Assembly: GCF_002086285.1 (NCBI RefSeq) | Contig: NZ_MVHU01000010.1 | Location: 62,001-126,000, forward strand | Direction: 5' to 3' | From: Mycolicibacter kumamotonensis | GTDB lineage: Bacteria > Actinomycetota > Actinomycetes > Mycobacteriales > Mycobacteriaceae | Length of the DNA: 64,000 nucleotides | Shown: piece after piece, positions 59,431-64,000 of the stretch | Position numbering within the stretch: the stretch's first letter is position 1 | Layout: each line of letters starts with the position of its first letter | Program-made: the position numbers and the translations under genes | The notes under the pieces: generated by a model | Databases searched by the model: none | Told to the model about the DNA's origin: nothing | What the model saw: the letters and a program-made list of their open reading frames with translations, nothing else

Positions 59431-60270
59431 CTACTTCAGGCAGCTTCCCGCGTCGACGGGCAGGGTGACGCCGGTGATGTAGCGGGCCTCCTCCGAAGCA
59501 AGGAACAGCACGGCGTTGCTGATGTCCACCGCATCCACCCACGGAATCGGCAGGGTGTGGAAAAGCTGGCAGATCGGCGCCATGTCGTCGGGGCCCGGGT
59601 TCTCCAGGTCCGGTCGGAACATCTTCCAAGTGCCCTCGTTCATGATCATTCCGGTGCTGACATGGGTGGGGTGCACGGAGTTGACACGAATACTGTGCTG
59701 CCCCAACTCGACGGCGAACGAGCGCATGATGCCCACCACGCCGTGCTTGGCGGCGACGTAGTTGCCGCAATGCGGGTAGGCCTTCAACCCGCCGACAGAG
59801 CTGGTGAGGATGATGGATCCGCCTTTTCCGCCTGAAATCAGGTGTGGCACACCGGCCTTGACGGTCTTCCACACACCCGACAGGTTGACGTCGATCATCT
59901 CCTGCCAGTCGTGTTCGCTGCACTGGTCCAGGGTGTCGCCGCCGTTGCCGATACCGGCGTTGGCGACGATGATGTCCAGGCCGCCCAGCTCCTCCACCCC
60001 GGCGTCCACCGCGGCCTTGAGTCCGTCGAAGTCGCGCACATCGACTTCGGCCGTGAAGATCCGACGGTTCAGCGACTTGACCATATCGGCAGTCTCAGCC
60101 AGTTCCTCGGGAGTAGCCGGCGGGATGGGCGAATCCTTGACGACCCGCTTGCAGGCGTCGATCGCGATGATGTCGGCGCCCTCCTGGGCCAACCGCACCG
60201 CGTGGCTGCGGCCCTGTCCGTGCGCCGCGCCGGTGATGAACGCGACCTTGCCTTCAACACGTCCAGTCAT
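59431..60270 (-). CDS. Mycofactocin-coupled-type SDR oxidoreductase
   Basis: A 279-residue SDR. Motifs FITGAAHGQGRSHAVRLAQEGADI, IIVANAGIGN, the catalytic Ser in IILTSSVGG, YVAAKHG (YxxxK) and the end YITGVTLPVDAGSCLK are close to the SDR at 17131 and to mycofactocin-coupled SDRs. ATG 60270 follows GAGG. It lies beside two P450 genes on the same strand, suggesting oxidation of an alcohol they produce. The mycofactocin biosynthesis genes are not in this window. Confidence 0.88.
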   Translation of the reverse strand: MTGRVEGKVAFITGAAHGQGRSHAVRLAQEGADIIAIDACKRVVKDSPIPPATPEELAETADMVKSLNRRIFTAEVDVRDFDGLKAAVDAGVEELGGLDIIVANAGIGNGGDTLDQCSEHDWQEMIDVNLSGVWKTVKAGVPHLISGGKGGSIILTSSVGGLKAYPHCGNYVAAKHGVVGIMRSFAVELGQHSIRVNSVHPTHVSTGMIMNEGTWKMFRPDLENPGPDDMAPICQLFHTLPIPWVDAVDISNAVLFLASEEARYITGVTLPVDAGSCLK

Positions 60271-60321
60271 GGGAACCTCGATTCTGTAGGTAGCTGGAAA
60301 ACTTTGGGTCCAGTTCGGAAC

Positions 60322-61533
60322 TCAGGGGATGATCGCCGGCATGGAGACCCAGCCCCTCACCGTCGACGTGGGGGAGAGCTGCGCCGCCGACAGGTCGACC
60401 TCCCACTCGGGAAAGCGCTTGAGGATCTCCTCGATGGCGATCCGCGCCTCCAACCGGGCCAGCGCGTTGCCCACGCAGAAATGGGTCCCGAAGCCGAAGC
60501 TCAGGTGCGGGCGCCGCTCCCGGTGGATGTCGAACACATCGCCATCCGGAGGGAACCGGCGGGGATCCCGGTTGGCCGCACCGATCAGCAACAGCATCGC
60601 CGAGCCGGCGGGCACGGTCTGGCCGTAGTACTCCACGTCGCGGGTGACGTAGCGGGCCGCGTGCGGCGCCGGCGGTTCGAACCGGAGCAGCTCCTCGACC
60701 GCCCGCGGAATCAGTGCCGGCTTGGCCGCCAGTTCGGCCCGCTGGTCCGGGTGCTCGGCCAGCACCTTGCCGCTCCAGCCGATCAAGCGGGTGGTGGTCT
60801 CACTGCCGGCGGTGGCCAGCACGGTCAGAAACAGGTGCAGTTCCTCGCGGCCCATCCGGCGTCGGGTACCGGTCTCATCCTCGAACTCGGCGTTCATCAG
60901 TTCGGTGATCAGGTCGTCCGACGGGTTCTTGACCCGCCAGTCGATGATGTCGGCGAATACATCACCGGTGGCGATCGGACCGTCGGGATTGTCGGTCATC
61001 TTCTGACCGGGCTCGGTGCGAATGGGGGCTTCACCGTGTTCGGTGATGTGCTCCTGCTGATCTTCGGGGATACCCAGCAGCATCCCGATCACCCGCATCG
61101 GCATCTGCGCGCCGAGGTCGCTGACGAAGTCGAACCGCCCGGTTCCCACCAGTGGATCCAGACAGCGTACGCAGTACTCCCGGATCTGCGATTCCAAGGT
61201 GTTCATCCGGCGCGGGCTGAACATCCCCGCCATCAGGTTGCGGTGGATGTCGTGGATCGGAGGATCCTCGAATATCACGATGCCCGGCGGAATCTCCATG
61301 CCGGATTTGATGATCTCCAGCACGTCGCCCTTGGCCGAGCTGAACGTCTGGTAATCGGAGAACGCGGCGTGCACGTCGTCGAACCGGCTCAACGCATAGA
61401 AGTCGTGTTCTTCGTTGTAGTACAGCGGCGCTTCTTCACGCAGCCGCCGAAACATCGGATACGGATCGTTGTTGAGGGCAATGTCGTACGGGTTGTAGTT
61501 CGCTTCGCTGGTAGTGGCGGTTGTCACCGTCAT
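60322..61533 (-). CDS. Cytochrome P450
   Basis: A 403-residue P450. Motifs are the I-helix TAGSETTTR, ExxR in EELLRFEP and the haem loop FGFGTHFCVG. The N-terminus (EEAPLYYNEEHDFYALSRFDD) is similar to that of the P450 at 2738, indicating paralogy. AAGGAC lies upstream of ATG 61533. No ferredoxin gene is adjacent, so it must borrow one. It follows the P450 at 61566 by 32 bases on the same strand. Confidence 0.92.
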   Translation of the reverse strand: MTVTTATTSEANYNPYDIALNNDPYPMFRRLREEAPLYYNEEHDFYALSRFDDVHAAFSDYQTFSSAKGDVLEIIKSGMEIPPGIVIFEDPPIHDIHRNLMAGMFSPRRMNTLESQIREYCVRCLDPLVGTGRFDFVSDLGAQMPMRVIGMLLGIPEDQQEHITEHGEAPIRTEPGQKMTDNPDGPIATGDVFADIIDWRVKNPSDDLITELMNAEFEDETGTRRRMGREELHLFLTVLATAGSETTTRLIGWSGKVLAEHPDQRAELAAKPALIPRAVEELLRFEPPAPHAARYVTRDVEYYGQTVPAGSAMLLLIGAANRDPRRFPPDGDVFDIHRERRPHLSFGFGTHFCVGNALARLEARIAIEEILKRFPEWEVDLSAAQLSPTSTVRGWVSMPAIIP

Positions 61534-61565
61534 GGCTTGTCGTCCTTGGGTTGGCAGAGCCGCGG

Positions 61566-62864
61566 TCAGAGGCCGGCGGGGACGGGTGCCGCCACCGGGG
61601 TGAAATGCAGGTGCAGCTCGGTCAGGCCGCGCAGGATGAAGGTCGGCTCGAAGCTGAATCGACGGTCACCGGCCGGCCCATGGTGCGACTCGTCGAGCCG
61701 GATGTCGGTCATCCGGTCCAGGAGGCGTTCCAGCGAGATCCGGCTCTCGGAGCGGGCCAGCGGCGAACCCGGGCAGGTGTGGCTGCCGCGGGCGAACGCC
61801 AGGTGCTCGCGCACGTTGGGACGGTCGATCCGGAATTCGTGCGGGTTCTCGAACTTGCGGGGATCGCGGTTGATCGCCCCGGGGAACATCACCACGACGG
61901 TGCCGGCTTTGAGTTCGACCCCGCCCAACGTGGTGGTCTTGCGCACCAGCCGCGGGTCGGTTTTGACCGGGCTCTCCATCCGCAGCGTCTCCTCGAGGAA
62001 GTTCGGGATCCTGCTGCGGTCCTCCCGCAGTTGTACGACCAGGCCCGGGTCTTCGGCCAGGAACCGCAGCGCCGCGCTGAGCAGTTTGGTGGTGGTCTCC
62101 TGCCCCGCCGCGAACAGGAACGTGGCACTTTTGACCACGTCGGCGATCTCGGGGATCGAACCGTCCTCATAAGTGGCGGTGGCCAGATCGGTCAGCACGT
62201 CGCCACGCGGCTTTTCCCGCCGATCACTCAGGTACCGGCTGAACTTGTCGTCCAGCCAAGCCAGCGGGTCGTGCGCCAACTCCTCGTGGTCGAGCGCGCC
62301 GATCCGCGCGCCCGGTTGCGGGGCGCCGAGGACCTCCTGGAAGGTCGGCCGGTCCTCTTCGGGCACGCCGAGCAGGTCGGCGATCACCAGCAGCGCGAAC
62401 GGTCTGGCGTACTCGGAGAGGAATTCGCACTTGCCGGTGTCGATGAAATAGTCGAGCTGGCGGTCCGCCAGGCGCCACATGAAGTCCTGGTTCTCCTTGA
62501 GCCGCTTCGGTGTCAGCAGCCGGTTCAGCAGTGACCGGGCTTTGGTGTGCATCGGCGGGTCCATGGTCACCATGTGCTCGCTCATCGGCATCAGGTGGCG
62601 GTGCGCCTCGAGCTGCTCGCTGATGTCGTCACCTTCGGGGGTGAATGGCAGCGGCGGGAATGGCCCGCCCACCGCGACCAGGTTCGAGTAGGTCTCGGAG
62701 TCCCGGTAGACCTCGTTCGCCTCTTCGTGTCCCGTCACGGCGACCACGTCGTAGGCGTTGAGTCGCGTCACCGGGCTCTTGTTCCGCAAGTAGTCGAAGT
62801 ACGGGTGCGGATCGGGTATCAGGGACTGATCGGTGAAGAAGTCGATCGTGTCGAAGTCAGTCAA
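61566..62864 (-). CDS. Cytochrome P450
   Basis: A 432-residue P450 and close paralogue of that at 711, sharing RLLTPKRLKEN, LLVIADLLGVP and AAGQETTTKLL. ExxR is in EETLRMES. The haem loop is FARGSHTCPG, with Ala in place of the usual Gly after Phe. The start is TTG 62864, six bases behind AGAGAGG; no better start is in frame. It is divergent from the TetR gene at 63005, with a 140-base leader. That leader has a CTTTAC...GTAAAG repeat with a 16-base spacer (62948-62975) and no good match to the 17-bp operator. Confidence 0.9.
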   Translation of the reverse strand: MTDFDTIDFFTDQSLIPDPHPYFDYLRNKSPVTRLNAYDVVAVTGHEEANEVYRDSETYSNLVAVGGPFPPLPFTPEGDDISEQLEAHRHLMPMSEHMVTMDPPMHTKARSLLNRLLTPKRLKENQDFMWRLADRQLDYFIDTGKCEFLSEYARPFALLVIADLLGVPEEDRPTFQEVLGAPQPGARIGALDHEELAHDPLAWLDDKFSRYLSDRREKPRGDVLTDLATATYEDGSIPEIADVVKSATFLFAAGQETTTKLLSAALRFLAEDPGLVVQLREDRSRIPNFLEETLRMESPVKTDPRLVRKTTTLGGVELKAGTVVVMFPGAINRDPRKFENPHEFRIDRPNVREHLAFARGSHTCPGSPLARSESRISLERLLDRMTDIRLDESHHGPAGDRRFSFEPTFILRGLTELHLHFTPVAAPVPAGL

Positions 62865-63004
62865 GGTAGACCTCTCTGCAGAATGGCCTGACAGGTGCTG
62901 TGCATCTGCTTAGCATGGGTGGGACTGGGGGTCAAGGGTTGGCGCGGCTTTACGATGGCCGCCGGACGTGTAAAGGCGGATGATGGTGATGCGGAGCGGA
63001 CGGT

Positions 63005-63652
63005 ATGCCCGAATCGGGTAAGGGACAGCGCAGAATTGGGCCGCCCGACGCGAAGAACCGGACGCTGCTGCTCGACGCTGCCGAGCAGCTGCTGCTGACT
63101 GCCGGTCACGGCGCGGTGAGCTCGCGCCGGGTAGCCGAGCAGGCCGGGCTCAAGCACCAACTCGTGCACTATTACTTCCGCACCATGGACGACTTGTTTC
63201 TGGCGATGTTCCGCCGGCGTGGTGACCAAGGTCTGGCCGAACAGGCCGCCGCGCTCGCCTCGCCGCAGCCGTTGTGGGCGCTGTGGCGATTCAACATCGA
63301 CCCGACGTGGACCGCGCTGACGATGCAGTTCATGGCGTTGGCCAACCAGCGTGAAGCCTTGCGGGCGGAGATCGCGACCTACGCGGAGCGTCTTCGCGCC
63401 GAACAGATCGAGGTGGTGGCCGGCCTGCTGGCGCGCTACCGCATCGACTCCGAGGAATTCCCGGCGACGGTGTTGATGGTGCTGATGACCGGTGCGTCGC
63501 GGATGCTGATCATCGAACAGGAGGTGCTGGGGATGACGCTCGGCCATGCCGAGACGGTCGAGTTCGTCGAGCGCTGGCTGCGCCGGCTCGAGGGCGAGCC
63601 CGGAGAGCCGGCCAACGATGTCACCCTGTCCTCGGGCCGGGTGGCGCATTAG
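63005..63652 (+). CDS. TetR family regulator
   Basis: A 215-residue TetR-type regulator. The helix-turn-helix reads NRTLLLDAAEQLLLTAG, SSRRVAEQAGL and HQLVHYYFRTMDDLFLAMF. GGAG lies upstream of ATG 63005. It is divergent from the two P450 genes, which it may control. Its stop overlaps by two bases that of the convergent crotonase at 63649. It is one of the candidates to recognise the recurring 17-bp palindrome, but its own leader lacks a clear copy. Confidence 0.9.
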   Translation: MPESGKGQRRIGPPDAKNRTLLLDAAEQLLLTAGHGAVSSRRVAEQAGLKHQLVHYYFRTMDDLFLAMFRRRGDQGLAEQAAALASPQPLWALWRFNIDPTWTALTMQFMALANQREALRAEIATYAERLRAEQIEVVAGLLARYRIDSEEFPATVLMVLMTGASRMLIIEQEVLGMTLGHAETVEFVERWLRRLEGEPGEPANDVTLSSGRVAH

Positions 63653-64000
63653 CGTTGCGCCCGGCCCTGCTGCAGGCGATCGGCGGCCGCCCAATGCTCG
63701 TCGGAGACCCAGAGCCGAGCGAACGCCGCGACCGCCTCGTCGGCCGTCGCACCGGCGAGCACCCGTTTGATCTCACCCGCCGACGGATTGGCCAGCGACC
63801 GTGCCAGCCCACGCCATTCGGCTTCGAACGACTCCCGGGGCACCACCCGATTCACCAGGCCGATCCGTTCGGCCGCCGCGGCGTCCAGCATGGTTCCGGT
63901 ACCGGCCAGCAGCAGGGCCTGGCTGTGCCCGACCAGGGCGGCCAGTCGCTCGGCGCCGCCCCAGGCCGGCATGATCGCCAGCGATACCTGATTGAAGGCG
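63649..64000 (-). CDS. Enoyl-CoA hydratase/isomerase family protein, C-terminal part
   Basis: The frame is open to the end of the window, so the N-terminus lies outside. The visible 117 residues include NQVSLAIMPAWGGAERLAAL, AAAAERIGLVNRVVPRESFE and LWVSDEHWAAADRLQQG, typical of the C-terminal half of crotonase-fold enoyl-CoA hydratases. It converges on the TetR gene with overlapping stop codons. The substrate is unknown; the catalytic region is only partly visible. Confidence 0.88.
   Translation of the reverse strand, partial: AFNQVSLAIMPAWGGAERLAALVGHSQALLLAGTGTMLDAAAAERIGLVNRVVPRESFEAEWRGLARSLANPSAGEIKRVLAGATADEAVAAFARLWVSDEHWAAADRLQQGRAQR

Noticed and set aside
59842..62172. A 776-codon plus-strand frame opposite SDR and P450 genes
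   Set aside because: It spans three real minus-strand genes and has no protein signature.
62948..62975. CTTTAC/GTAAAG repeat between P450 61566 and TetR 63005
   Set aside because: Arms of only six bases with a 16-base spacer and no second copy; not listed as an operator.

Overview
The window is GC-rich DNA, densely coding on both strands. It carries a six-gene mce (mammalian cell entry) operon with Mce-associated proteins, many cytochromes P450, several [3Fe-4S] ferredoxins, FadE-type acyl-CoA dehydrogenases and mycofactocin-type SDRs. That combination points to a mycobacterium or close relative (Mycobacterium/Mycolicibacterium, possibly Nocardia/Rhodococcus). No tRNA, rRNA, CRISPR array, insertion sequence or phage gene was seen. 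I read the whole window as a catabolic and transport island for a hydrophobic, partly aromatic or steroid-like substrate. The substrate itself is inference.

Layout. 1-9.4 kb: end of an amidohydrolase; P450-ferredoxin-DUF1330 (+); then on the minus strand P450-ferredoxin, and an operon of NuoF-like flavoprotein, ferredoxin, DUF35-thiolase fusion, alpha/beta hydrolase and hydroxyisobutyrate-type dehydrogenase. 9.4-21.7 kb: two amidohydrolases, Rieske ferredoxin and hydrolase (-); a FadE pair (+); P450, ferredoxin and two SDRs (-); aldehyde dehydrogenase and CoA-transferase (+). 21.7-33 kb: a wrecked thiolase remnant where yrbEA/yrbEB would be expected, then mceA-F and three small secreted proteins (+). 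These converge on two Mce-associated membrane proteins and an MmpS-like secreted protein (-). 33-45.6 kb: a KstD-like flavoprotein and an IclR regulator (-), then a tightly overlapping operon (+) with mhpC, mhpA and mhpB homologues, a second KstD-like flavoprotein, a luciferase-like monooxygenase, an SDR, a cyclase-family hydrolase and two more alpha/beta hydrolases. 45.8-49.3 kb: an ALDH/SnoaL operon and a TetR (-), and an F420-type LLM oxidoreductase (+). 49.4-59.4 kb: SDR, then a nine-kb TetR-ferredoxin-P450-amidohydrolase-M24-M24-like-crotonase-CoA-transferase operon (+). 59.4-64 kb: SDR and two P450s (-), a TetR (+) and the end of a crotonase (-).

How the genes fit together. P450s, supplied with electrons by small ferredoxins and perhaps the NuoF-like flavoprotein, would oxidise the substrate. 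SDRs and ALDHs would take alcohols to acids, CoA-transferases would activate them, and FadE, crotonase and thiolase/aldolase proteins would shorten side chains. The Mhp-type hydroxylase, ring-cleaving dioxygenase and hydrolase would open an aromatic ring. The mce proteins would handle uptake, but their permease genes are missing here.

The most interesting signals are regulatory and evolutionary. A recurring 17-bp palindrome related to CGAGAATGTCATTCTCG occurs upstream of at least six divergent or unlinked transcription units between 0.6 and 36 kb and mostly sits on or just after predicted -10 boxes. Two further TetR genes each have a matched pair of their own operators. A chimeric, catalytically dead thiolase ORF replaces yrbE directly upstream of mceA.
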